64,000 nt of DNA from Christiangramia bathymodioli (lineage in GTDB: Bacteria; Bacteroidota; Bacteroidia; Flavobacteriales; Flavobacteriaceae): assembly GCA_009735695.1 (NCBI GenBank), contig SRSL01000001.1, positions 496,048 through 560,047 of the forward strand, in the 5' to 3' direction. The translations under genes were made by a program, and so were the position numbers. Positions 1-7,155 of this stretch are shown in pieces. Numbering within the stretch: the first letter of the stretch is position 1; every line of letters begins with the position of its first letter. The notes beneath the pieces were generated by a model. That model did not search any database. It was not told the origin of the DNA and saw nothing but the letters and a program-made list of their open reading frames with translations.

Positions 1-372
1 GGCAAATTTACCAGCTTTTATTTTAACGAAATCTCCTTTACTTAATTCACGGATACTGACTTCATCTATAGCCTCGTTATTCAACCAGTCCTTGACAGCT
101 TTAATTTCCTCATTACGAGCAATGGCCGGTTTCCCCTGCCAGGTCATAAACCCAATCACTCCCGGTGCTTCGAACACACGGTTTCGATTACTAATATCCA
201 TATTTACAAACAAATAGCATCTGAATAATGGCGTGATCACTTTTTTCTTGCGGTCACTCCACTGCTTCACTTCGGTAATTACGGGACAATAAACTTCCAA
301 TCCCAGATCCTCCAGGGTTACGGCAGATTTTATTTCATGTCGGGGTTTGGTCCTTACCACATACCAGGGCAT
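1..372 (-). CDS. UpxY/NusG-family transcription antiterminator (partial, C-terminus outside window)
   Basis: The minus strand encodes a protein starting MPWYVVRTKPRHE and open to the window edge (124 codons visible). The opening W-Y-V-V-R-T-K-P-R-H-E, followed by hydrophobic strands and a PGVIGFM segment, is the NGN domain of NusG/RfaH/UpxY proteins; the last visible residues (LSKGDFVKIKAGKFA) are the start of the KOW domain. The ATG at 372-370 is chosen because an in-frame stop lies 15-20 bases upstream. In Bacteroidota, specialised NusG paralogues of this type usually sit at the head of capsule or exopolysaccharide operons and prevent early termination there (family knowledge). Here the operon it would serve lies to the left, outside the window; fcl and gmd lie upstream of it on the same strand. 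Housekeeping NusG is less likely because there is no secE/rplK context. Confidence 0.85.
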   Translation of the reverse strand, partial: MPWYVVRTKPRHEIKSAVTLEDLGLEVYCPVITEVKQWSDRKKKVITPLFRCYLFVNMDISNRNRVFEAPGVIGFMTWQGKPAIARNEEIKAVKDWLNNEAIDEVSIRELSKGDFVKIKAGKFA

Positions 373-507
373 ACTGCGATTAATTTTTTAAGATTCATGT
401 TCCTTCATCATCCAATTTCCCGCAGTAGGGCGCAAAGAAATTTAGGGCAGCAAAAGTATAGGTTTCAAGCTTATAAATCAAGGACAAAGATTACAATTAA
501 TAAATCA

Positions 508-531
508 GTGATAAGGTGATACGGTGAGGCC
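508..531. repeat. 8-bp degenerate tandem repeat, 3 units (GTGATACG family)
   Basis: Three consecutive octamers, GTGATAAG, GTGATACG and GTGAGGCC, lie directly before the heptamer array. The same octamer family occurs at 1940-2044, 2450-2507 (reverse strand) and 3673-3704. Confidence 0.7.
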
Positions 532-610
532 GTCTAATGTCTAATGTCTAATGTCTAATGTCTAATGTCTAATGTCTAATGTCTAATGTCTAATGTCTAA
601 TGTCTAATGT
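532..610. repeat. 7-bp tandem repeat (TCTAATG), about 11 perfect copies
   Basis: A perfect heptamer array of about 11.3 copies lies in the 592-base gap between the antiterminator gene and fcl. It follows without a break from the 8-bp array at 508-531. The same heptamer TCTAATG reappears once inside the larger array at 3706-3847. Apart from these arrays and the ~140-bp repeat at 758-932, I see no gene or clear promoter in 373-964. Confidence 0.95.
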
Positions 611-757
611 AAATTCAAGTTTTCCGTATTGAATTCCAAACTTTCCTAAAAAGGTTTTTATAAATCCTTCCGATATAAGCTCCTAGTAAATTTTATTTAC
701 TTCTTTCACCATTACAAACATCCTATAACTCCGAACACATACCCAACAACTCACAAT

Positions 758-932
758 CCACCTTCGCTAAAGCTTCGGTGGATGAAACCCACAACTTTTC
801 ACTCTCCACTTTCCACTAATTACCCGGCTTCGGCTCTCCCTCGACAAGCTCGGGACAGGCTCCTCAGCCTGACATTCGGAACATATTACATATAACACCC
901 TGCCTTCGCTAAAGCTTCGGCGGGTAAAACTC
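758..932. repeat. Dispersed ~140-bp repeat, copy 1 plus start of a second copy
   Basis: This stretch begins CCTTCGCTAAAGCTTCGG, passes through a CTCTCCACTTTCCAC segment and a CTCGACAAGCTCGGGACAGG segment, and ends at CATATTACATATAACACC, where the next copy starts at about 898 and breaks off. Near-identical copies in the same orientation lie at 4091-4449 on the other side of the fcl-gmd module. There is no plausible coding content. Confidence 0.85.
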
Positions 933-964
933 ACACTCCACACCACACCACATAGCCAACAACC

Positions 965-1933
965 CTATTCCATCCTGACTTCCTTAAAATTCTCCAGGTT
1001 TTTTACAAACCATGCATAGGTTTTACGCAGTCCATCTTCAAGAGTAGTTTTTGCTTCCCATCCTGCTCTTTTCAGTTTCTCCACATTCATCAGTTTTCTT
1101 GGGGTGCCGTCTGGCCTGGAATTATCCCAATGAATCTCACCTGCATGCCCAACAATTTTTTGAATGCTAAGAGCCAGTTCCTTTATGCTTAGATCATTTC
1201 CGACGCCTACATTATATAAAAATTCCGGTAAGCGGTTTTCCAGCGTAAACTGAACTGCTTCGGCCATATCGTCTACGAAAAGAAATTCCCGCTTAGGAGT
1301 TCCGGAACCCCAGAGTTCGACAGGCTCACTCTGACCAGTTTCTTCCATCTTTATTTTAGCTTCATGAAATTTCCGGATCATGGCGGGCAAAACATGTGAG
1401 GTCTTCAGATCAAAATTATCATAGGGTCCATACAAATTGGTTGGCATCAGACTTACATAATCTTTCCCATATTGCTTTCTTATCGCTTCACAAGCCTTAA
1501 TCCCCGTAATCTTAGCAATAGCGTAGGCTTCATTGGTTGGCTCCAGACTACCTTTTAAAATATATTCCTCTTTTAAGGGCTGAGGGGCCAGTCTGGGATA
1601 TATACAGGAGCTACCCAGGAAAATAAACTTTTCTATCCCTCTCTTATGCGCACAATCAATTAAATTGTTCTGTATTTGTAGATTTTCCATCAGGAATTGA
1701 TATGGAAACTCATCATTGGCAATAATCCCTCCCACCCTGGCCGCAGCATCTATCACCGCTTCAGGCATTTCCTTTTTAAAAAATTCTTGAACAGCCGTCT
1801 GATCGCGAAGATCCAATTCTTCTGAAGTTCTGCCTATCAAATTGGTATAGCCTTCGGCTTTCAGCCTTCTCCATATTGCTGAACCAACCATACCTTTGTG
1901 CCCGGCGATGTATATTTTTGTTTGTTTATTCAT
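965..1933 (-). CDS. fcl: GDP-L-fucose synthase
   Basis: This 322-residue SDR-family epimerase/reductase converts GDP-4-keto-6-deoxy-D-mannose to GDP-L-fucose with NADPH in the cytoplasm. Visible signs are the N-terminal nucleotide-binding glycines GHKGMVG (11-17), the SSCIYP motif with catalytic Ser around 108-109, and Y137-x3-K141 in EAYAIAK. The length is normal for the family (about 310-325). It lies on the same strand as gmd, which supplies its substrate, but the two are split by about 570 bases holding a broken S23-type gene and octamer repeats, so they may not be one tight operon. The fucose is probably destined for capsule, O-antigen or exopolysaccharide. ATG at 1933-1931. I am confident of the assignment. 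Confidence 0.95.
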   Translation of the reverse strand: MNKQTKIYIAGHKGMVGSAIWRRLKAEGYTNLIGRTSEELDLRDQTAVQEFFKKEMPEAVIDAAARVGGIIANDEFPYQFLMENLQIQNNLIDCAHKRGIEKFIFLGSSCIYPRLAPQPLKEEYILKGSLEPTNEAYAIAKITGIKACEAIRKQYGKDYVSLMPTNLYGPYDNFDLKTSHVLPAMIRKFHEAKIKMEETGQSEPVELWGSGTPKREFLFVDDMAEAVQFTLENRLPEFLYNVGVGNDLSIKELALSIQKIVGHAGEIHWDNSRPDGTPRKLMNVEKLKRAGWEAKTTLEDGLRKTYAWFVKNLENFKEVRME

Positions 1934-1939
1934 TTTCTA

Positions 1940-2044
1940 GTGATTCGGTAATACGGTGATGCGGTAATCCTGTGATACGATGATACAGTGATATGGTGAT
2001 TCAGTTATAGGTGATTCGATGATTGGGTTATTACGGTTATCTGG
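1940..2044. repeat. 8-bp degenerate tandem repeat, about 13 units (GTGATACG family)
   Basis: Immediately upstream of fcl the sequence divides into successive octamers such as GTGATTCG, GTAATACG, GTGATGCG, GTGATACG, GTGATATG and GTGATTCA, with one 7-base unit. It fills the whole gap up to the end of the broken S23-type gene. Confidence 0.85.
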
Positions 2045-2395
2045 TTAAATTTTTGTCATTAAAGATTTTCGCAATTTATATAGCATTTTTCGTATGGAAG
2101 TGACTTCATTATTAGTTAAATTTTCTGTTCGGGCAAAGTCAAGTCGGTTTACAATAATTAATTGAGTTTCTAATTCACTTAAAGATGAATTTGCAATATC
2201 CAGAAATCTTATAAACTCCTTCGTCGAATTTCTTCCTGCTCATTCTGCTATATTAGACGGAATTGAAACCGCCGCCCGCCGGAGTTGAGAACACAAACCA
2301 AATTTTTCATCTGCAGGAAGCTCTTTGGTTAACTCGTAGACTTTAAAAACCAGATCCAAACTTTGCTTATACACTTCCAAATCTCTATGTGTCAT
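2045..2395 (-). pseudogene. Four-helix-bundle (S23/23S rRNA intervening-sequence type) protein, interrupted by an in-frame TGA
   Basis: Read from ATG at 2395-2393 to TAA at 2047-2045 the frame gives 116 codons starting MTHRDLEVYKQSLDLVFKVY, typical of the four-helix-bundle family annotated as S23 or IVS-encoded protein. The conserved core reads SQLRRAAVSIPSNIAE-stop-AGRNSTKEF: codon 52, normally Gly in the NIAEGAGR motif, is TGA at 2242-2240, one base away from GGA. The rest of the frame is intact and family-like to a natural end (LSELETQLIIVNRL, then a basic tail). So this is a recent nonsense mutation, a sequencing error, or two small products. Such genes are often found within polysaccharide loci in this phylum and their role is unsettled. 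It sits between fcl and gmd. Confidence 0.85.
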
Positions 2396-2449
2396 CTCAA
2401 TTTTTTCTTTTTCACAGCCACGCTGTTTTACTCTCCCTCTGTCTCTCTC

Positions 2450-2507
2450 AAATACTGCATCACTGCTTCATTGTATCACCACCTCACTGTATGACTGCAT
2501 CACTGAT
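2450..2507. repeat. 8-bp degenerate tandem repeat (reverse orientation)
   Basis: Read on the minus strand this is a run of octamers: CAGTGATG, CAGTCATA, CAGTGAGG, TGGTGATA, CAATGAAG, CAGTGATG. It abuts the gmd stop codon and belongs to the family at 508-531, 1940-2044 and 3673-3704, but in the opposite orientation. Confidence 0.75.
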
Positions 2508-3623
2508 TTACTCAAAATAATTCATAATCTTAAAACCTCCACCATTTAGATACTGTTCTTTTTGCATTAGTTTTAAATCGTTTTTCATCATATCCTTTAC
2601 AAGATCCTGAAGCTCGTACTCGGGTTTCCAACCTAATTTTTTATGTGCCTTGCTGGCATCTCCTATTAAATGGTCGACTTCAGTAGGCCTGAAATAGTTG
2701 GGGTCTATATTCAATACTTCCTTCCCGACCTCTAACTGATAGTGTGGATCGCTACAGCTAGCTATATATGCTTTTTCATCAGCGCCCTCTCCTTCAAATT
2801 GGAGGGTGATCCCAAGTTCACCAAAGGCCATTTTTACAAATTCCCGAACCGTGGTGGATTTCCCGGTCGCGATGACCCAGTCTTCAGCCTCTTCAGCCTG
2901 AAGAATCATCCACATCATTCTCACATAATCTTTAGCATGACCCCAGTCTCTTGCAGCATCCAGATTTCCCAGGTAAAATTTATCCTGTAAGCCTAATGCG
3001 ATTCTGGCTGCAGCCCTGGTGATCTTCCGGGTTACGAAAGTTTCTCCTCGTAAGGGAGATTCATGATTGAATAAAATTCCATTACAGGCAAACATTCCAT
3101 AAGCCTCCCTGTAATTTACCGTGATCCAGTACGCATATAATTTAGCCACACCATAAGGGGACCGAGGATAAAAAGGGGTGGTTTCGGTTTGTGGCACCTC
3201 CTGAACCTTTCCATATAATTCCGAAGTGGATGCCTGGTAGATCCGGGTTTTCTTTTCCAGGCCTAAAAGACGTACTGCATCAAGAATTCTTAAAGTACCC
3301 AGTCCATCAGCATTGCCGGTATATTCCGGAATCTCAAAGGATACCCCTACATGGCTCATTGCTGCTAGATTATAGATTTCATCCGGTTGAATTTCCTGAA
3401 TAAGCCTGATTAGATTTGTCGAATCGGTGAGGTCACCATAGTGAAGGATAAAATTCCTGTTCTTTTCATGTGGATCCTGGTATAGGTGGTCCACTCTATC
3501 GGTATTGAAAAGGGAAGACCTTCTTTTAATGCCGTGAACGATGTAGCCCTTTTTCAACAGGAACTCGCTTAAATAGGCCCCATCCTGGCCGGTTACACCG
3601 GTTATCAATGCTATTTTACTCAT
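2508..3623 (-). CDS. gmd: GDP-mannose 4,6-dehydratase
   Basis: This 371-residue extended-SDR dehydratase converts GDP-D-mannose to GDP-4-keto-6-deoxy-D-mannose, the first step of GDP-fucose synthesis. It shows GVTGQDG (9-15) for NADP binding, the catalytic STSELYG segment (Ser/Thr/Glu at 132-135), RSPYGVAK with Y157 and K161, and the [13 protein letters not shown] substrate loop. Its length equals that of bacterial Gmd. It lies upstream of fcl on the same strand. Octamer arrays touch both ends of the gene (2450-2507 and 3673-3704), which looks like a bordered module. ATG at 3623-3621; no strong ribosome binding site, as is usual in this phylum. Confidence 0.97.
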   Translation of the reverse strand: MSKIALITGVTGQDGAYLSEFLLKKGYIVHGIKRRSSLFNTDRVDHLYQDPHEKNRNFILHYGDLTDSTNLIRLIQEIQPDEIYNLAAMSHVGVSFEIPEYTGNADGLGTLRILDAVRLLGLEKKTRIYQASTSELYGKVQEVPQTETTPFYPRSPYGVAKLYAYWITVNYREAYGMFACNGILFNHESPLRGETFVTRKITRAAARIALGLQDKFYLGNLDAARDWGHAKDYVRMMWMILQAEEAEDWVIATGKSTTVREFVKMAFGELGITLQFEGEGADEKAYIASCSDPHYQLEVGKEVLNIDPNYFRPTEVDHLIGDASKAHKKLGWKPEYELQDLVKDMMKNDLKLMQKEQYLNGGGFKIMNYFE

Positions 3624-3672
3624 TATTGCATATCTGCTTAGGTATATGCACGAAGATAAGGAATTATGGTTT

Positions 3673-3704
3673 GTGATGCAGTGAGACAGTGAGGCAGTGA
3701 TGCG
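3673..3704. repeat. 8-bp degenerate tandem repeat, 4 units
   Basis: Octamers GTGATGCA, GTGAGACA, GTGAGGCA and GTGATGCG lie upstream of gmd and pass directly into a heptamer array at 3706. The same order (octamers, then heptamers) is seen at 508-610. Confidence 0.8.
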
Positions 3705-3705
3705 A

Positions 3706-3847
3706 GATAATGTATATTGTAAAATGCTAATTGGATAATGTCTACTGTCTAATGGATAATGGATAATGGATAATGGATAATGGATAATGGATAATGGATA
3801 ATGGATAATGGATAATGGATAATGGATAATGGATAATGGATAATGGA
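3706..3847. repeat. 7-bp tandem repeat (GATAATG), about 20 units
   Basis: From 3706 the sequence keeps a strict 7-bp register: GATAATG, TATATTG, TAAAATG, CTAATTG, GATAATG, TCTACTG, TCTAATG, then about 13 perfect GATAATG units. The degenerate end faces gmd and the perfect end faces away. The unit TCTAATG is the one amplified at 532-610, so the two arrays share a common form NNTAATG. Confidence 0.95.
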
Positions 3848-4016
3848 AATTAAGTTTTCTTTTTTTAAACCCAATCTTTCCTGAAAAAATTTTTAGAAAC
3901 TTTCCCCTGGCGGTTGGCAGTGACTTAAAAAATAGTATAACAATAATCTAAGTATAAGGCTTACTTCAAGCCTCACTTCTGATGCTATGAGAATTCTTTA
4001 AAATGGTTTGGATGTA

Positions 4017-4062
4017 TTCAGATTTCTCAGTCATCCCACTTGCCGGGATTCCTTCGAAATGA
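4017..4062. repeat. Dispersed intergenic element of the GTCATTTCGAAGGA...GAGAAATC type
   Basis: On the minus strand this reads GTCATTTCGAAGGAATCC and ends GACTGAGAAATC. Relatives occur at 27133-27180 and 34746-34844. It lies in the 950-base gap between gmd and the YceI-like gene, which holds only repeats until about 4450. Confidence 0.6.
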
Positions 4063-4090
4063 CATTACATGATATAATTGAGGAAAACAA

Positions 4091-4449
4091 CCCTCCTACG
4101 CTAAAGCTTCGGTGGATGAAACCCACAACTTTCCACTCTCCACTTTCCACTAATTACCCGGCTTCGACTCTCCCTCGACAAGCTCGGGACAGGCTACTCA
4201 GCCTGAAATTCGGAACATATTACAGATAACACCCTGCCTTCGCTAAAGCTTCGGTGGATGAAGCCCACAACTTTCCACTCTCCACTTTCCACTAATCACC
4301 CGGCCTCGACTCTCCCTCGACAAGCTCGGGACAGGCTCCTCAGCCTGAGAATACAATACAGATAAAACCGAAAACCTGCCTTCGCTAAAGCTTCGGTGGA
4401 TGAACCTCTCCACTTTCCACTCTCCACTATTTTTTCCACTTTCCACTCC
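4091..4449. repeat. Dispersed ~140-bp repeat, two full tandem copies and one partial
   Basis: Copies start at about 4091 and 4231 and a truncated one at about 4373. Each opens with CGCTAAAGCTTCGGTGGATG, carries a CTCTCCACTTTCCAC segment and then CTCGACAAGCTCGGGACAGG, matching 758-932 in the same orientation. Short open frames here simply follow the repeat and are not credible genes. Confidence 0.85.
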
Positions 4450-4574
4450 CTCAAAAACCTGATAAAAATCAGCTTTTCTTCAAAAATGGGCTAAAAAATC
4501 CAAAACCTGACTCCTGTCATATTTTAAGCTTCTCCTCTACCGCAAATTTGTACTGTTAATTAAAATCAATCGCA

Positions 4575-5153
4575 ATGAAAAATTTAAACCTCATAATCGC
4601 AGCTCTCATTTTTAGCTTCGGTTTTTATAGCCTGAATGCACAGACCTATAAATTGAATAATAAAGCTTCAGAAGTAGTCATAGATGGAACTTCGAATATC
4701 CACGACTGGACCATGGAAGCTGAAAGCGCTTCTGGAAGTCTTTCTGCTGAATTCAGTGATGATATGCTGGAAAAAATCTCCAAACTCAATTTCACCGTGG
4801 AGGCTGAAAGTTTGAAGAGCGGGAAAGGCGGCATGGATAAGAATACTTATAAAGCCCTTAATACCGACGATCACAAGTTGATCACCTATCAGCTTCAGAA
4901 AGTAAATGACATCAAAAAGCTGAGTGACAATAGCTATAAGGTATCTACCACCGGTAGTCTTGAGATTTCAGGAACAAAGAAAAATATCCAACTCGAATTC
5001 AATTTAAAAACCAGTCCGAACAAGATCATCCTTAGCGGTGAAAAGGACCTAAATATGACAGACTATGGTGTAGACCCCCCAACTGCAATGTTCGGTACCA
5101 TTACTACCGGCGAAACCGTGAAAATCAAATTCAACACTCAATTTTCAATTTAG
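4575..5153 (+). CDS. YceI-family secreted protein
   Basis: This 192-residue protein has a signal peptide (about 1-22, hydrophobic core LIIAALIFSFGFYSL then NAQ) followed by a YceI-type domain: the strand VVIDGTSNIHDWTMEAE is the family signature, and the end has a short-chain beta pattern with ETVKIKFNTQF. YceI proteins form a lipocalin-like barrel that binds polyisoprenoid or other long lipids in the periplasm or outside the cell (family knowledge). Ligand and role here are unknown. It begins a plus-strand run with a predicted porin (gap 26 bases) and a second YceI-like gene at 6536, suggesting an envelope function shared by the three. The ATG follows a gene-free AT-rich leader. Confidence 0.85.
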   Translation: MKNLNLIIAALIFSFGFYSLNAQTYKLNNKASEVVIDGTSNIHDWTMEAESASGSLSAEFSDDMLEKISKLNFTVEAESLKSGKGGMDKNTYKALNTDDHKLITYQLQKVNDIKKLSDNSYKVSTTGSLEISGTKKNIQLEFNLKTSPNKIILSGEKDLNMTDYGVDPPTAMFGTITTGETVKIKFNTQFSI

Positions 5154-5179
5154 AAACCTCAACCTAAAATTATAACAAG

Positions 5180-6445
5180 ATGAAAACTACAATCAAATAT
5201 TTCGCTTTAGCCCTCATTGCCTTACTTAGTTTACCTACGGTGGCACAGAACCAGCGTGACCTTGATAACTTCCGTTATCGTGATCAAAGAGGGATCAATC
5301 AGTTCGAAGCTCCTAAGGATACCATTACTACTTTTGACGGTGTTCATGTACGAGTTGGTGGAGCTTCCACCATTCAGTTCCAGGCCCTTGACCATGAAAA
5401 TTCAGGAGCAGTTCAACTGGTAGAGATCGGTGATAACTTCAACCTGGCTACAGCCAACCTTGACCTTGACGTGGCCCTTTATGACGGAGTGAGAATGCAC
5501 CTGAGAACCTATCTGTCTTCTCAACACCACCCAGAAGCTTGGGTGAAAGGCGGGTATATCCAGATAGATAAACTGAATTTCATCAGCGAAGGTTTTGCTG
5601 AAGACCTTATGGATCATTTAAGGATCAAAATAGGTCATATGGAAGTAAACTACGGTGACGCTCACTTTAGAAGAACCGACAACGCCATGTCTACTTACAA
5701 CCCATTTGTTGGTAACTATCTTATGGACAGTTTTACCACTGAAGTTGGTGCCGAAGTATACTATTTTGGAGGTCCCTTCCTTGCAATGGTTGGTATGACC
5801 AATGGTAAACTGAACCAGTCTGTAAGCAATCCTGGAACCACAAGTCCTTCATTTGTAGCAAAAGCAGGCTTTGATAACCAGGCAGATCTTGACAACCTGA
5901 GATTGAGATTAACAGGATCTATCTACCATACAGCTCAAACTGGTAGCGCATACCTGTACAGCGGTGACCGTTCCGGATCTCGATACTATACCATCTTTAC
6001 AGATGTAGATGGTGGTGGTGATGGCTTTAGAGCTGGACGTATCAACCCGAACCTGAGAAACGAAATGACCTCAATAATGATCAACCCGTTCCTGAAATAT
6101 GGCGGACTTGAGTTCTTCGGAATCTATGAAAGAGCTAAAGGTAAAGCAGCGTCTGAATCTGACGAAAGGGTATGGAACCAGTATGCCGGAGAGCTTATCT
6201 ACAGATTTGGTGGCGATGATGACCTGTATGTTGGAGGACGTTATAGCCTTGCCGATGGTGAATTACAGGGAGGTACCGATGTTAGCGTAAACAGATTGCA
6301 ACTTGGCGCCGGATGGTTCATGACCAAAAACATCCTGATGAAAATGGAATATGTAAACCAGAACTACAACGACTACCCAGCCGGAGATATCCATGAAGAT
6401 GGACAATTCAACGGACTGATGATCGAGGCGGCGATCAGCTTCTAG
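5180..6445 (+). CDS. Predicted outer-membrane porin-like beta-barrel protein
   Basis: The 421-residue product has a signal peptide (about 1-22, ending PTVAQ) and then a region dominated by alternating hydrophobic/aromatic strands (VHVRVGGASTIQFQALDH, NLATANLDLDVALYDGV, LEFFGIYERAKGK, DDLYVGGRYSLADGEL) and a final strand FNGLMIEAAISF ending in Phe, the classic end of an outer-membrane barrel. I do not recognise a specific substrate family; a phosphate- or carboxylate-selective porin-like fold is the nearest guess. Its position between two YceI-like genes suggests that they act together. A long hairpin at 6457-6505 follows the stop. Confidence 0.7.
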   Translation: MKTTIKYFALALIALLSLPTVAQNQRDLDNFRYRDQRGINQFEAPKDTITTFDGVHVRVGGASTIQFQALDHENSGAVQLVEIGDNFNLATANLDLDVALYDGVRMHLRTYLSSQHHPEAWVKGGYIQIDKLNFISEGFAEDLMDHLRIKIGHMEVNYGDAHFRRTDNAMSTYNPFVGNYLMDSFTTEVGAEVYYFGGPFLAMVGMTNGKLNQSVSNPGTTSPSFVAKAGFDNQADLDNLRLRLTGSIYHTAQTGSAYLYSGDRSGSRYYTIFTDVDGGGDGFRAGRINPNLRNEMTSIMINPFLKYGGLEFFGIYERAKGKAASESDERVWNQYAGELIYRFGGDDDLYVGGRYSLADGELQGGTDVSVNRLQLGAGWFMTKNILMKMEYVNQNYNDYPAGDIHEDGQFNGLMIEAAISF

Positions 6446-6456
6446 ACTGATTAAAA

Positions 6457-6505
6457 ATTTCGGGTGGCGTTCTTAAATTGAGGTTTAAGAATCGCTGCCC
6501 GAAAT
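6457..6505 (+). terminator. Long hairpin after the porin gene
   Basis: ATTTCGGG...CCCGAAAT closes an interrupted stem that continues inward with GGCG/CGCT and CTTAAA/TTTAAG around a 6-base loop. Only CATTTTAA follows, so it may be a processing or partial termination element before the next gene rather than a full terminator. Confidence 0.6.
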
Positions 6506-6535
6506 CATTTTAAGGGAACCTTTAAATTCTGAATC

Positions 6536-7105
6536 ATGAAACGCATAATAATTTTCATAGGTTTATTGCTAACAGCCATCAACCTTCAGGCACAAAAGGA
6601 TTTCGACACCGAAAGCATTAAGATACTTCCGGAAAGCGAATTGATTATAGCCGGAAGTACCAACGTAAATAAATTCGACTGCGTGTTCGACATTTCCCTG
6701 ATCAGCAACTGGAAGGATATCAGAATTAACAGGGAAGAGAATTTCCTTAAGTTCTATGAGCTCTACCTACCTTTAAGAACCGATGGCTTTGACTGCGGAA
6801 ATAAAAGAATGAATTCAGATTTCCAGGATCTTTTGATGTGTGAAAAGTATCCTGAGATCAGGATCAAGATCAATCAGATAGAATTATTTTCTGAAGAATA
6901 CAACAAAGCTTACATCACCGTTCAACTGGCAGGTAAAAAAAAGAATTATGAATTCCCGGTTGTGGTAAGCAGGGATTTTTTCAAGGGAAAATTCAAAATG
7001 AACATTCGGGACTTTGGTCTGGAACCTCCAAAAAAGGCTTTGGGTCTGGTTGAAGTGGATGAAATGATAGAGGTCCAGTTCAATCTGAAGCTACATAACA
7101 GGTAA
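6536..7105 (+). CDS. YceI-like secreted protein (second copy in the cluster)
   Basis: This 189-residue protein has a signal peptide (about 1-19, ending NLQAQ). The mature start SELIIAGSTNVNKFDCVFD matches the opening strand of YceI domains (x-G-[ST]-[ST]-N-x-x-x-[FW]), although the typical HDW is replaced by KFD. The later DCGNKRMNSDFQDLLMCEKYP, with two cysteines, and the closing FGLEPPKKALGLVEVDEMIEVQFNL parallel the paralogue at 4575 (YGVDPPTAMFGTITTGETVKIKFN). It is clearly diverged from that gene. It may bind a different lipid, or form a pair around the porin. The ligand cannot be inferred. Confidence 0.75.
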   Translation: MKRIIIFIGLLLTAINLQAQKDFDTESIKILPESELIIAGSTNVNKFDCVFDISLISNWKDIRINREENFLKFYELYLPLRTDGFDCGNKRMNSDFQDLLMCEKYPEIRIKINQIELFSEEYNKAYITVQLAGKKKNYEFPVVVSRDFFKGKFKMNIRDFGLEPPKKALGLVEVDEMIEVQFNLKLHNR

Positions 7106-7155
7106 AGCTTTATACTTTCCATTCAAATTTTTAAAAGCCAGGATTTAGCAGGATC

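Noticed and set aside
337-519. Plus-strand frame of 60 codons opposite the antiterminator start
   Set aside because: It overlaps the start of the clear minus-strand NusG-type gene, begins with a non-ATG codon, and has no protein-like pattern.
2240-2242. Selenocysteine or TGA reassignment in the S23-type gene
   Set aside because: Homologues have Gly at this site, no SECIS-like hairpin is obvious, and all other genes end normally at TGA.
532-3847. CRISPR array among the tandem repeats
   Set aside because: Units are 7-8 bp and contiguous, with no unique spacers and no cas genes in the window.
4008-4446. Short open frames inside the repeats upstream of the first YceI-like gene (about 4008-4229 plus, 4243-4446 minus)
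   Set aside because: They follow the ~140-bp repeat units, have no start context and would encode repeat translations; the same sequence at 758-932 is not open in the same way.
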